Source: Alicyclobacillus sp. (lineage in GTDB: Bacteria > Bacillota > Bacilli > Alicyclobacillales > Alicyclobacillaceae). Taken from it: a stretch of 64,000 nt of DNA. Location of the stretch: the NCBI GenBank assembly GCA_023511295.1, contig JAIMBT010000002.1, positions 124,001 through 188,000 on the forward strand, read 5' to 3'. Shown piece by piece: positions 1-8,731 of the stretch; the stretch's first letter is position 1, and every line of letters begins with the position of its first letter. The position numbers and the translations under genes are program-made. The notes below the pieces were generated by a model that searched no databases, was not told the DNA's origin, and worked only from the letters and a program-made list of their open reading frames with translations.

Positions 1-90
1 CTGGCGCTTACGGGTGAACAGGAACATCCAGATGTAGAGACCGACGATGACGACCAGCACCGCGATGGTAATCCACCAGCTAGCGGACAA
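1..90 (-). CDS. Truncated small membrane protein (N-terminal 30 residues only)
   Basis: The reading frame starts at TTG (88-90), preceded on the minus strand by GGGAGG about 9 bases upstream, and runs off the left edge of the window. The 30 visible residues are one hydrophobic segment (residues about 5-24, rich in Ile, Val, Leu and Trp) followed by a basic TRKRQ stretch. That pattern indicates a membrane anchor with a cytoplasmic positive patch. It lies downstream of pcrA on the same strand across a 180-base gap. The family cannot be told from so short a piece, and the translation start is inferred from the ribosome binding site. Confidence 0.55.
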   Translation of the reverse strand, partial: MSASWWITIAVLVVIVGLYIWMFLFTRKRQ

Positions 91-270
91 ACGTATCTTC
101 CTCCCGACGGGCGTTTTCAGAGTCCGTCCAAACGGGGCGCAATGCGCACACCGCCTGTTGGCGGCGCGCTGTGGCGAAGACCGCACACGCCAACCATGTA
201 GACCACATTGTACCACCTTTTCCGCGGCTGCTCCACGTCCAGCTTCCGCCCACCCGGCCGGTCGTCTTCG

Positions 271-2442
271 TCAGTGCGCTGCGGGCCGGGCGTGTCGGCG
301 CGGGATGGTCTTCATCCCCACGCGCGGGTGAAACATCACCTCAAGGTGCTGCTCCATCGTCGGCTCCGCACCGTCCCGGCCGACGGGAATCTCCTTCCAC
401 CCCAGGACAATCCCCTCTCCGTACTGGGGGTGCAAAATCCGATCTCCGGTCTTCCACTCGTACACGGCGTCGTTCGTGAGCGTCAGGCGTTCCACGTGTT
501 CAGGCGGGATCTCCGCCAAGAATCGCGAGGGTTCCCGCAGCAGGACCTGGCCGTACAGGGTGCGCTCTGTGCAGTAGGTCATGTACAGGTGGTCCTGCGC
601 CCGCGTCATCCCGACGTAGCACAAATTGCGCTCCTCCTCAATCCCAGCGGGATCATCCATGGAACGGGCGTGCGGAAACACCGTCTCCTCCATCCCCACC
701 ATGAACACGAGCGGAAACTCCAAACCTTTGCTGGCGTGCAACGTCATCAAACGGACGGCCTGACTGTCTTTCCCCCGCTCCTTGTCCACCTCGCTGAGGA
801 GCGATACCTCGGCGAGAAACTCCAGCAGCGTCCCTTGCCGGCGCCGGTCGAACGACTGGGTCACGCTGAACAGTTCGTCGATGTTCTCCAGCCGCTGCAG
901 ATCCTCCTTCTTCCCGCTCTCTTCATACATCCGGCGGTAACCGGTGGCGTGCAACACTTCGGCGAGAAACTCGCTGACCGGCGCGCCCTCCATCCAGAGC
1001 ATCAGTTCCTGCAGGGTCCCGTGAAACTGCTCTGCGGCGGTTCGGACCTTCTCGGAGAGGTCGATCTCGCTCGCCCGGCCCAACGCTTCCAGCAGCGTGA
1101 TGCCCTCGCTGTGTGCGAAGTCGAGCAGTTTCCCGACGGCCTGCGGTCCCAGTCCGCGTTTTGGCGTGTTGACCACGCGGAGCAGCGAGATCTCGTCCTG
1201 TGGGTTGGCGAGGACGCGCAAATACGCGAACACGTCTTTAATTTCACGCCTGTCATAGAACGTCAAACCGCCCACGATGGTGTACGGGATGGCCCGTTGC
1301 AGGAGGGCCTCTTCTATCGCCCGCGACTGCGCATTGGCCCGGTAGAGGACCGCGCAGTCGCCATAACCGCCGCCGTTCTGCACGTGGGCAGCGATGGTCT
1401 CTGCCACGTAACGCGCCTCGTCTTCACTGTCCGTCAACTCGCAGACGACAATCGGGTCCCCTAAGCCACGGACCGAGCGCAGGTTCTTCTCCTTGCGCCG
1501 TACGTTGTTCCGGATGACGCCGTTGGCCGCTTCGAGGATTCGTTCCGTCGAGCGGTAGTTGGTCTCCAGCGTGACCACCGAACAATTCGCGTAGTCGCGC
1601 TCGAAATCGAGGATGTTCTGGATATCCGCTCCGCGCCAGGCGTAGATGGCCTGGTCCGAGTCGCCGACCACACATACGTTTTGGTGGCGCAGGGCGAGCA
1701 AGCGCACCAGTTGGTACTGGGCGTGGTTCGTATCCTGGTACTCGTCGACGTGGATGTAGCGGAACTTGTCCTGATACTTCTCGCGGACGTCCGCGTGGGC
1801 CTGAAACAGGCGGACGGTGTTGCCGATGAGGTCGTCGAAGTCCATCGCGTTCGCGCCGAGCAGACGCTTCTCGTAGACCTCCATCACCTCTGCCGCGACC
1901 GCCTCAACGGGGCCAAGCCGCCGTCTGCCTCGTTTCGGACCGGCTTGGAGTTCGTTCTTCCAACGAGAAATGGCCGCGAGGACCTGGTAGGCGTCGAACT
2001 TCTTCAGGTCGTAGTTGAGGTCCAGCATGGCCTGTTGGACGGCGGTGCGCTGGTCGTCCGAGTCGAGGATGGTAAACGTCGGGCTGTAACCAATCCGCTC
2101 CGCCTCGCGCCGCAAGATCCGGACGCAGATGCTGTGAAAGGTCCCCATCCACAGGTCGTCTGCGGCCCGGCCGATGAGTTTGCGCACGCGCTCTTTCATC
2201 TCGCGCGCCGCCTTGTTCGTGAAGGTGATGGCGAGGATCTGGTGAACCGGGACCCCGCGCACCTGGATGAGGTAGGCAATCCGGCGCGTGAGTACGCTGG
2301 TTTTGCCACTGCCCGCACCGGCAACCACCAAAAGCGGGCCGTCGGTGGTCGTCACCGCCCGGCGCTGTTCGCGGTTCAACCCGCGCAGCAGGTCTGGAGC
2401 CGCCGTGGAAGCGGTGCCGGCCGCAGGGACGCCTGCAGACAT
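271..2442 (-). CDS. pcrA: ATP-dependent DNA helicase PcrA/UvrD
   Basis: Superfamily 1A 3'-5' DNA helicase of 723 residues, the usual PcrA length, acting in repair and plasmid/rolling-circle replication. Walker A AGAGSGKT is at residues 41-48. The Walker B type motif VDEYQDTNHAQY, GDSDQAIYAWRG (motif III), NYRST (motif IV) and the late VALT-type arginine motifs are all visible. The C terminus ends in a HPQYGEGIV segment, the Tudor-like RNA polymerase-interaction tail of Gram-positive PcrA. The ATG at 2442 follows GGGAG at suitable spacing. A strong promoter lies about 80 bases upstream and is divergent from folE. The ligA neighbour usual in Bacillus is not visible before the window edge. Confidence 0.95.
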   Translation of the reverse strand: MSAGVPAAGTASTAAPDLLRGLNREQRRAVTTTDGPLLVVAGAGSGKTSVLTRRIAYLIQVRGVPVHQILAITFTNKAAREMKERVRKLIGRAADDLWMGTFHSICVRILRREAERIGYSPTFTILDSDDQRTAVQQAMLDLNYDLKKFDAYQVLAAISRWKNELQAGPKRGRRRLGPVEAVAAEVMEVYEKRLLGANAMDFDDLIGNTVRLFQAHADVREKYQDKFRYIHVDEYQDTNHAQYQLVRLLALRHQNVCVVGDSDQAIYAWRGADIQNILDFERDYANCSVVTLETNYRSTERILEAANGVIRNNVRRKEKNLRSVRGLGDPIVVCELTDSEDEARYVAETIAAHVQNGGGYGDCAVLYRANAQSRAIEEALLQRAIPYTIVGGLTFYDRREIKDVFAYLRVLANPQDEISLLRVVNTPKRGLGPQAVGKLLDFAHSEGITLLEALGRASEIDLSEKVRTAAEQFHGTLQELMLWMEGAPVSEFLAEVLHATGYRRMYEESGKKEDLQRLENIDELFSVTQSFDRRRQGTLLEFLAEVSLLSEVDKERGKDSQAVRLMTLHASKGLEFPLVFMVGMEETVFPHARSMDDPAGIEEERNLCYVGMTRAQDHLYMTYCTERTLYGQVLLREPSRFLAEIPPEHVERLTLTNDAVYEWKTGDRILHPQYGEGIVLGWKEIPVGRDGAEPTMEQHLEVMFHPRVGMKTIPRRHARPAAH

Positions 2443-2524
2443 TCCGCCTCACTCCCGTCGTACAAACTGCTGGCCGAAGCGCGAGATGCCATCTCATCAC
2501 CGCGCCCGGCACAGGACAACCCCC

Positions 2525-2554
2525 ACTATACGGGGCCGGAGGAAACCGGGTCAA
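2525..2554 (-). promoter_or_regulatory. SigA-type promoter of pcrA
   Basis: On the minus strand TTGACC (2549-2554) is separated by 18 bases from TATAGT (2525-2530). The predicted start near 2518 leaves a 5' UTR of about 76 bases before pcrA. It sits back to back with the folE promoter. Confidence 0.65.
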
Positions 2555-2571
2555 GCCGGCGCGGCGGTGCT

Positions 2572-2600
2572 TTGACCGGATCGAAAACAACCTCTATAAT
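2572..2600 (+). promoter_or_regulatory. SigA-type promoter of folE
   Basis: TTGACC (2572-2577), a 17-base spacer and a perfect TATAAT (2595-2600) lie about 90 bases before folE. The match to the vegetative consensus is close. Confidence 0.8.
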
Positions 2601-2688
2601 TGGGCAATGATAGACTGGAGGCGACCCAGGCGCCGTGAGATCCCCTCGCAGGTGCCCGGGTTCCCTTCGCTAAGGGAGGTCGGGGGAC

Positions 2689-3369
2689 ATGCCCGAATCG
2701 ACATGGTCTGCATCGCCGCGCTCGGCTTCGGCCGAACCAGCGGAAGACGCTCGCCAGCTTTCGCCACGGTCCGAAAGCGAACGGGTGGACGCCGTACAGT
2801 CAGGTCCCGACCCAGAGCGGTTGGCGGAAGTGGCCCAGCACGTGCGCGAGATCTTGTCTTTGCTCGGTGAAGATCCGGCGCGCCCGGGTCTCCTGGACAC
2901 GCCGAACCGCGTCGCGAAGATGTTCGCAGAGATGCTGTCCGGGATGCACGTGCAGCCGGAGGACGTCCTGACCACCACGTTCGAAGAGCGCTCGGACGGC
3001 CCGGTGGTCGTTTCGAATATCACCTTTTACAGCCTGTGCGAGCACCACATGGTGCCCTTCTTCGGGACAGCGCACGTCGCCTACCTTCCCGGCGAGCGCA
3101 TCGTCGGGCTGAGCAAGATTGCCCGCCTCGTCGACGCGGTCAGCCATCGGCTGCAGGTCCAAGAGCGCATGACGCAGCAGATTGTCGACGGAATTGACGA
3201 GATCTTGAAGCCCCACGGCGCCATTGCGCTCGTCGAGGCACAGCACACGTGTATGTGCGCCCGTGGCGTGCGCAAGCCGGGCTCGTCCACGACAACCCTC
3301 GCGAGCACCGGCGAGTACCGCGACAACTATGCGCTTCGCCAGGAATTTCTGAGGATGATTGGTCGCTGA
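2689..3369 (+). CDS. folE: GTP cyclohydrolase I (type IA, zinc)
   Basis: Converts GTP to 7,8-dihydroneopterin triphosphate, the first step of folate synthesis. The 226-residue protein has a poorly conserved, Ser/Glu-rich N-terminal extension of about 40 residues before the core. Zinc ligands are visible as Cys117 and His120 in CEHHMVPFFG and Cys188 in TCMCARGVRKPGS. The QERMTQQI segment of the active site is also present. The ATG follows GGGAGG with good spacing. It stands alone, driven by the promoter at 2572-2600, and is followed by a hairpin that overlaps its stop codon. Confidence 0.95.
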   Translation: MPESTWSASPRSASAEPAEDARQLSPRSESERVDAVQSGPDPERLAEVAQHVREILSLLGEDPARPGLLDTPNRVAKMFAEMLSGMHVQPEDVLTTTFEERSDGPVVVSNITFYSLCEHHMVPFFGTAHVAYLPGERIVGLSKIARLVDAVSHRLQVQERMTQQIVDGIDEILKPHGAIALVEAQHTCMCARGVRKPGSSTTTLASTGEYRDNYALRQEFLRMIGR

Positions 3370-3402
3370 AGGGGCTTTCGCCAACCGGCCAACGGCCCCT
3401 TC
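3368..3402. terminator. Hairpin between folE and the convergent acyl-CoA ligase gene
   Basis: GAAGGGGC (3368-3375) pairs perfectly with GCCCCTTC (3395-3402). It overlaps the folE stop and lies just before the end of the opposing gene at 3408. There is no T-run on either side, so it is a terminator or mRNA 3'-end hairpin only by position. Confidence 0.4.
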
Positions 3403-3407
3403 ACGTC

Positions 3408-5234
3408 TCAACCGGCGTCCGGATGCGCCGCTTCCGCGTAGAGGCGGTCAATCTCGGCGGCGTACGCCGCCTGAACAGCCTTCGCTTTGACCTTTAATGT
3501 CGGGGTCAGCAGCCCGTTTTCAATCGTCATCGGTTCGCTGACGACGAGCACGCGCTTGGGCCGCTCGAACTCGGCGAACGCCTCCGTCTGGCGGCGCACC
3601 TGCGCGAGCAGGAATCCGTTCAGGTGCGCGTCCTCCGCCCACTGGTGCAGGAGCGGCGGCTGCACGCCTTCGCGGCGATACCAGGCACGCACTTCCTCCA
3701 CATTCGGCACCACCAGTGCTGCGATGAACTTCCGCCCCTGGCCGAGCAGGAGCACTTGGTCCACATACCGGTTGCGCAGAATCTCCTCTTCAATCGGAGC
3801 CGGTGTGACCTTTTTCCCAGTCGAGAGCACAATCAAGTTCTTCTTGCGGTCGGTCACGACCAGGTAGTCGTCGGGGCGTAGCTCCCCGATGTCGCCCGTG
3901 TGCATCCACCCATCGGCGGTGAACAGCTCTTGTGTGGCCTCCGCATTTTGATAGTAGCCGGCCGTGATACTTGGACCCCGCACGAGGATCTCGCCGTCTT
4001 CCGCAATCCGAATCTCGACGTTGTCGACGCGCTTGCCCACCGTCCCGATGCGGATGTCGTGCAGTGGATTGAAACAGACCACAGGGGACGTCTCCGTCAT
4101 GCCGTATCCCTCCACCACCGGTACGCCGACGGCGGTCAAAAACTCCGCGACATACGGCGGCAGCGGCGCACCGCCGGAAATGATGCACCGTAACCGGCCG
4201 CCCAAGCGATTCCGGACCTGGGACAGGACGAGTCGATCTGCGGCCTGCAACGCCCACCCGGACGCCGGTTCACGCCGCACGCGGGCTCGCGTGGCGGTGG
4301 TCATCGCCCATTCGAACAACCGCCTGCGCATCGGCGGTCCCGCTTCCACGGCGGCGGTCACGCCTTCGTACACCTTTTCCAGGAGCCGTGGCACGGTCGT
4401 GAACAAGGTCGGCCGAACCTGGAGGAAGTCGTCCATGATGGCGTGAATCCCGTGCGAGAAACAGATGGTTCCGCCGGCGGCGATGAAGCAGAACTGGCCG
4501 ACCGTCCGTTCGAAGATGTGCGACAACGGCAGGTAGGAGAGCGACAGGTCGTGCGGTTCCACGGCGAACTGGCGCAGGATGGCACCCACGTTGGCGAGGA
4601 GGTTCCCGTGCGTCAGCATCACGCCTTTGGGCTGTCCTGTCGTGCCGGAGGTGTACACGATGGTCGCGAGCGCGTCCTTGCTGACGGCCTGCCACCACCC
4701 CTGCGGTCGCGCGTGCAGCGGTTGTCGGTGCAGCCATTGGCTGAGCCGGTACACCGGCCACGGGCCTGCGGTTGTCGGTGGGGCCGCATTCGGGTTGTCA
4801 TCCAGCAAGACCACAAACTCGAGCGACGGGATGTCGGATGGCTCCACCTGCAACAGCTTCTCGAGCTGCGCCGCGTCCTGCAGACACAGCCCCTTCATCC
4901 CCGAATCGCGAATGATGTACTGCATCTGGCCGGGCGGCAAGCTCGGGTAAATCGGCACCGTACAGGCGCCGAGGCTCATGATGGCGAAGTCACAGACAGG
5001 CCACCACCATCCTCCTTCTGCCAACAGCCCCACCTTGTCTCCGGCACCCACCGCAACGTCCGCCAAATGTGCGGCGGCGCGCTCCACCTGCCGCCAAAGT
5101 TGGTCGTACGTCACACTGTCCCACCCGTTCACCGGATTCGGAAACATCAGCGCCCGGTCGCCGGCGCGTTCCACGGCGGTCTCCGCCAACATCTGGACCA
5201 AGTTGTCCCAAGCATCTGCGCTGGCCTTTCTCAC
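3408..5234 (-). CDS. Long-chain acyl-CoA synthetase (FadD/FAA1 type)
   Basis: AMP-forming ligase that activates long-chain fatty acids to acyl-CoA, likely at the inner membrane face. It has 608 residues, typical of the FAA1-like long-chain class. The AMP-binding P-loop YTSGTTGQPKGVMLTHG is at residues 194-210. The motif VEGYGMTETSPV and the C-terminal hinge TGDIGELRPDDYLVVTDRKK are also clear. The GTG start follows GGAGGGACCGAC at ideal spacing. It is monocistronic and convergent with folE. A perfect 19-base palindrome lies about 75 bases upstream of its start and may be its operator. Confidence 0.92.
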   Translation of the reverse strand: MRKASADAWDNLVQMLAETAVERAGDRALMFPNPVNGWDSVTYDQLWRQVERAAAHLADVAVGAGDKVGLLAEGGWWWPVCDFAIMSLGACTVPIYPSLPPGQMQYIIRDSGMKGLCLQDAAQLEKLLQVEPSDIPSLEFVVLLDDNPNAAPPTTAGPWPVYRLSQWLHRQPLHARPQGWWQAVSKDALATIVYTSGTTGQPKGVMLTHGNLLANVGAILRQFAVEPHDLSLSYLPLSHIFERTVGQFCFIAAGGTICFSHGIHAIMDDFLQVRPTLFTTVPRLLEKVYEGVTAAVEAGPPMRRRLFEWAMTTATRARVRREPASGWALQAADRLVLSQVRNRLGGRLRCIISGGAPLPPYVAEFLTAVGVPVVEGYGMTETSPVVCFNPLHDIRIGTVGKRVDNVEIRIAEDGEILVRGPSITAGYYQNAEATQELFTADGWMHTGDIGELRPDDYLVVTDRKKNLIVLSTGKKVTPAPIEEEILRNRYVDQVLLLGQGRKFIAALVVPNVEEVRAWYRREGVQPPLLHQWAEDAHLNGFLLAQVRRQTEAFAEFERPKRVLVVSEPMTIENGLLTPTLKVKAKAVQAAYAAEIDRLYAEAAHPDAG

Positions 5235-5572
5235 GTCGGTCCCTCCTTCGCGTCGCAGCCCCGCCGAAAGCGATTACACCACAGGGTTCAACACACCCCG
5301 TTGAATCGCAAATGACACCGTGTCATTTTGCTGGATGAAAGGGATTTCGCCGCAGATCACCAGATTCCTGCCGGGTCCAGCCAGGAATGTTTCGAACACA
5401 GCCGCGTCTCCTCGCTCGCGAACCATTGAATCCGCGTCCGAAGCCGATTCTGTTTGGCCTTCTCCCCGTGTTTTGGTACAGTTGGACTCAAGAATGGCGC
5501 GGCTCGTCCCATCGCCCGGCTGACCGTTGCCGCGCCGAGTCACACCCACGGACGCGCGAAAGGGTGAATCCG
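5235..5572. other. Divergent control region with palindromes
   Basis: No coding sequence seen. It separates the acyl-CoA ligase (minus) from a DJ-1-like gene (plus). It holds a perfect inverted repeat at 5310-5328, a shorter one (TTCAAC-7-GTTGAA, 5287-5305), and TGGTGTAAT near 5270 on the minus strand, which could be an extended -10 element for the ligase gene. Confidence 0.5.
5310..5328. promoter_or_regulatory. Perfect palindrome, candidate repressor operator
   Basis: AAATGACACCGTGTCATTT has 9-base perfect arms around one base. Its size and symmetry suit a TetR-type dimer, and fatty-acid degradation genes in Bacillales are often under TetR-type FadR. The sequence is not the Bacillus subtilis FadR box, so the regulator is inferred. 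Confidence 0.5.
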
Positions 5573-6148
5573 GTGCTGGCGTACGCCCTGTTCCTGGCAT
5601 TTCCGGAATGCGCCATCTGGCAGGTGGCACCGCTGCAACGCGCACTGCGGCAGCACGGCTGGACGATGCGGACCGTTACGGTCGACCAGCCGACCGTCTC
5701 CACAGACGGCGGACTCGTCCTGACCGCGCAGGCGACGGTCCACACCTTGTACCCGCGAGACGCGCGGCTGTTGTTGATGGCCGGGGGCGACATCTCAGGG
5801 ACCTTGGCGGACGACCCAAGTCTCCACCGGTTTCTCCGCCAATACGACCTCGGGCGCGGCTGGATTGCCGCCATCGGCAACGCCTGGCGGCCGCTCGCGG
5901 CCGCCGGCTTGGCAGGCGGACGACGCCTCGCCGTCGACGGTCCGTTGCCGGAAAGAGCGGACGTCGAAGGTCTCCACCGCGCTGTGTTCGACTCGGGGCC
6001 CACCGCCGTGGACGGGAACCTCATCACCGCTCGCAGCAGCGCAGTGGCGGCCTTCACGGCGCAGGTCCTCACCTGCCTGCGATTGTCCGCTCCGGCCGAC
6101 GGCCCACGCGACCGGTTCGACGGCGGACGCCCGTCCACACACCGTTAA
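5573..6148 (+). CDS. DJ-1/PfpI-like protein lacking the nucleophilic cysteine
   Basis: The 191-residue protein has the class I glutamine amidotransferase-like layout. A first strand (YALFLAFPECAIWQ) is followed by RLLLMAGGDI and a nucleophile-elbow region IAAIGNAWRPLAAAGL near residue 100. In DJ-1/PfpI proteins the elbow usually reads AICxx, but here the Cys position is Gly (AIGNAW). Protease or glyoxalase chemistry is therefore doubtful. GTG at 5573 is chosen because AAGGGTG lies 6 bases upstream; an in-frame GTG at 5564 has no clear ribosome binding site. It is followed after 13 bases by the lipoprotein cyclophilin and probably shares its transcript. Function unknown. Confidence 0.65.
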   Translation: MLAYALFLAFPECAIWQVAPLQRALRQHGWTMRTVTVDQPTVSTDGGLVLTAQATVHTLYPRDARLLLMAGGDISGTLADDPSLHRFLRQYDLGRGWIAAIGNAWRPLAAAGLAGGRRLAVDGPLPERADVEGLHRAVFDSGPTAVDGNLITARSSAVAAFTAQVLTCLRLSAPADGPRDRFDGGRPSTHR

Positions 6149-6161
6149 GGAGGTTTCACCA

Positions 6162-6899
6162 ATGACCCACCGCACATTTCGACTGGCGGCGCTCGCCGCC
6201 GCAGCCGCACTGTACCTGGCAGGGTGTGGCACGCCCGCGACCGGCAACAGCGCTGGCAACCAAGCCGCCACCAGCGCCGCTGGCAACAGCGCGTTGAGCA
6301 ACACCGCCGACGGCGGGACACCCGCCAATGCGCCGTCGACGGGGAATGAAGGAGCCCACACGAAGATCATGCAGTGGAGTTCCCCGCCGCCGATGCAGAT
6401 TGACGTCAACAAGCAGTACGACGCCGTGTTTCATACCAATTACGGCGATTTCACCGTCGAACTGTTCGCCAAATCCGCCCCGCACACCGTCAACAACTTC
6501 GTATTTTTGGCGGAACACAAGTTCTACCAGAACGACGCGTTCTTCCGCATCATCCGGCAGTTCATGATTCAGACGGGAGATCCGTTGAACAACGGCACGG
6601 GCGGCCCCGGTTACACGTTCGCCGATGAACTGCCCCCCAAATACCCGTACGGTCCCGGCATCGTCGCGATGGCCAATGCCGGTCCGAACACAAACGGGAG
6701 CCAATTTTTCATCTGTACGGGCCCCGAAAGCACCGGCCTCCAACCCGACTACACGGAATTTGGCAAGGTCATCTCGGGTATGGACGTGGTGCAGAAGATT
6801 GCCGCCATCCCCGTCGTCGCGAACCCGGTGATGGGTGGAGAGATGAGCAAGCCGACCAAGCTCGCCTACATCCAATCGATTGACATCGAAGTCAAGTGA
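6162..6899 (+). CDS. Lipoprotein cyclophilin-type peptidyl-prolyl isomerase
   Basis: Cis-trans prolyl isomerase predicted to act outside the membrane on secreted proteins. The 245-residue preprotein has a lipoprotein signal peptide with lipobox LAGC (Cys22). A low-complexity Asn/Ala/Thr linker (about 23-65) and a cyclophilin domain (about 85-245) follow. Domain landmarks are NYGDFTVELF, the catalytic-arginine segment FFRIIRQFMIQTGDP and NTNGSQFFI. The ATG follows AAGGAGG with 8-9 base spacing. It lies between the DJ-1-like gene and a small exported protein on the same strand. In this role many Bacillota use PrsA (parvulin type) instead. Confidence 0.93.
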   Translation: MTHRTFRLAALAAAAALYLAGCGTPATGNSAGNQAATSAAGNSALSNTADGGTPANAPSTGNEGAHTKIMQWSSPPPMQIDVNKQYDAVFHTNYGDFTVELFAKSAPHTVNNFVFLAEHKFYQNDAFFRIIRQFMIQTGDPLNNGTGGPGYTFADELPPKYPYGPGIVAMANAGPNTNGSQFFICTGPESTGLQPDYTEFGKVISGMDVVQKIAAIPVVANPVMGGEMSKPTKLAYIQSIDIEVK

Positions 6900-6939
6900 G
6901 GGCGCAGGGAACGTCGAGTGGGCCAAGGAGGAATATGGG

Positions 6940-7401
6940 ATGCGACGATATTCGTGGCTCCTCACACTGCTCGTGATTGTCGCCGTCTTCTTCATCCGCC
7001 GCGGGACGATACCGGCGGCGGATTACCCGAGCGACGCCGTGCCCACCGCCGCCGGCGTTCAGGTGGCGGTTCAGATGGAGCCAGCGGCGTCCCGCGGGGA
7101 GTCGTGGACGTTGATGCGACAGTCGAACGGCACACCGGTCGTGATGGTGTACACGGACCAGCGGCCCGTTGCGCGGTTCATCGCCGGGTCAAAACTGGAT
7201 ACCAAGGACGCTGGCACCACGTACGCCACGTCCGGTCAAATCAAGCTGGGGCTGGAGACCTACCAGGCCACCGAGATCCACATCAGCGCAGACCACAAAA
7301 GCGGGTACATCCTCCTCCACAGCACCGATACCACGGGATTGCCCGCGAACGCCGTCAACGGAGTCGCGAACGATGCCAATGCGGCTGCGAACGCTGGATG
7401 A
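6940..7401 (+). CDS. Small exported or membrane-anchored protein, unknown
   Basis: A 153-residue protein with an N-terminal hydrophobic segment (residues 5-19, SWLLTLLVIVAVFFI) after MRRY. It looks like an uncleaved anchor or signal peptide without a lipobox. The remainder is polar and predicted outside the cell, and the tail is rich in Asn and Ala. The ATG at 6940 follows AAGGAGG, 41 bases after the cyclophilin gene, so the two are likely co-transcribed. No family was recognised. Confidence 0.75.
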   Translation: MRRYSWLLTLLVIVAVFFIRRGTIPAADYPSDAVPTAAGVQVAVQMEPAASRGESWTLMRQSNGTPVVMVYTDQRPVARFIAGSKLDTKDAGTTYATSGQIKLGLETYQATEIHISADHKSGYILLHSTDTTGLPANAVNGVANDANAAANAG

Positions 7402-7414
7402 CGCACCCGCCCTG

Positions 7415-8731
7415 TCACACCACGGCCGCGGTGTGCGTCCGGAAATCGGCGGCGACGCGGCGGCCGCCTGGCAGGTTGGCCGCCGGATAGACGGCGAACT
7501 CTCCGGCGAGGTCGCTGCTCACCGCGCTGAGGACCGCCGCTGCAGGTGCGTCGCAACCGCGAATCCACCAGGCCTCGGCATCGCCCCCCGCCATTCCGGC
7601 GTACTTCACCTGGGTGGCACCGAGGATGGACCGCCAGGCGAGCGCCGCTTCCGGCCCCGCCGCCACCCCAAAAGGAAACCGCCGCCGTACCAAGAAGGCC
7701 GGGTAGCGCACCGCCGCGACCGACGCGCGGCGCAGCGCCCGCAACCGCACGCTCCCACCCTGCAACAGTTGAACGATGTCCTCCACCACAGCGCTCGCCG
7801 TCGGCAGCGCACCGGCCCCCGGCCCCAGCAGACCAATGCGGCCGACGAGGTCGCCCTCCAGGCCGAGGAAGTTGTCGGCACCGGTGACGTGGTACAGCGG
7901 ATCATCTTGCGTCGTCAACTGCGGCCGCACCGACGCCCACAGCCTGCCCGACTCGGCATCCCAGCGGCCCTCCACGACGTGCCGCAGGCGACAACCGAGC
8001 TGCGCCGCCAACTGCACGTCCGCCTGGGTCACGTCGGAGATCCCAGCCACGTCCACATCATCTGCGACCACGTCGACGTCGAACGCCAGCCGCGCGAGAA
8101 TCTGGAACTTGTAGAGGGCATCGCGCCCCTCGAGGTCCATGGCGGGGTCGGCCTCCGCGTAACCGAGACGCTGCGCTTCGGCCAGCGCCTCCGCGAAGTC
8201 CAAACCTGCGTCCTCCATTCGCGACAGGATGTAGTTGTTCGTGCCATTCACAATGCCGCGGATGTGCCCAATCCGGTTGGCGACGAAGTAACTGTGCAGG
8301 TTATGGACCGCCGGCACGCCGCCAAGTACGCTGCCTTCGCACATCAAGGCCCGTCCCTTCGCCGCAGCCAGCGCTTGCAGCGCTTCCCCGTGCCGCGCCA
8401 GCAACTCCTTGTTCGCCGTGACCACGTCCTTGCCCGCTGCGAGGGCCGCTTGGATGGCGGCGTGCGCCGGCTCCAACCCGCCCATCACCTCCACCACCAC
8501 GTCCACCGCCGGGTCGTTCACCACCGACCGCCAGTCCGTACAGAGCCGCGCTGCGTCGACTGCTTCGTGGCGCTCCTTCGCCAGGTCTCGCACGGCGATC
8601 CGGTGCACGACCACCTCCGCCCCCGCTCGCGCCAACAGCGCCGCTCGGTTCTGCTCCAACGCGGCGACCACACCGCCGCCGACGACCCCGCACCCTAACA
8701 ATCCAATCCGTACCACGCGCGCCATCCCCAT
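7415..8731 (-). CDS. hom: Homoserine dehydrogenase
   Basis: NAD(P)-dependent reduction of aspartate semialdehyde to homoserine. The nucleotide-binding start IGLLGCGVVGGGVV opens the protein. The catalytic-domain signature is seen around GTNNYILSRMEDAGLDFAEALAEAQRLGYAEADPAMDLEG. A C-terminal regulatory extension gives a length of 438, usual for the Bacillus enzyme. The ATG at 8731 overlaps the metX stop (TGATG), so translation is coupled; an ATG at 8725 and a GTG at 8734 are alternatives. It is second in the metX-hom operon and therefore under the SAM riboswitch, which ties homoserine supply to methionine need. Confidence 0.93.
   Translation of the reverse strand: MGMARVVRIGLLGCGVVGGGVVAALEQNRAALLARAGAEVVVHRIAVRDLAKERHEAVDAARLCTDWRSVVNDPAVDVVVEVMGGLEPAHAAIQAALAAGKDVVTANKELLARHGEALQALAAAKGRALMCEGSVLGGVPAVHNLHSYFVANRIGHIRGIVNGTNNYILSRMEDAGLDFAEALAEAQRLGYAEADPAMDLEGRDALYKFQILARLAFDVDVVADDVDVAGISDVTQADVQLAAQLGCRLRHVVEGRWDAESGRLWASVRPQLTTQDDPLYHVTGADNFLGLEGDLVGRIGLLGPGAGALPTASAVVEDIVQLLQGGSVRLRALRRASVAAVRYPAFLVRRRFPFGVAAGPEAALAWRSILGATQVKYAGMAGGDAEAWWIRGCDAPAAAVLSAVSSDLAGEFAVYPAANLPGGRRVAADFRTHTAAVV

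Noticed and set aside
208-1464. 418-residue plus-strand frame opposite pcrA
   Set aside because: It lies fully antisense to a conserved helicase gene, and its composition is the usual artefact of high third-position GC.
7417-7436. Small GC palindrome (CACACC-8-GGTGTG) between convergent genes
   Set aside because: Too short and without T-run; may be chance in GC-rich DNA.
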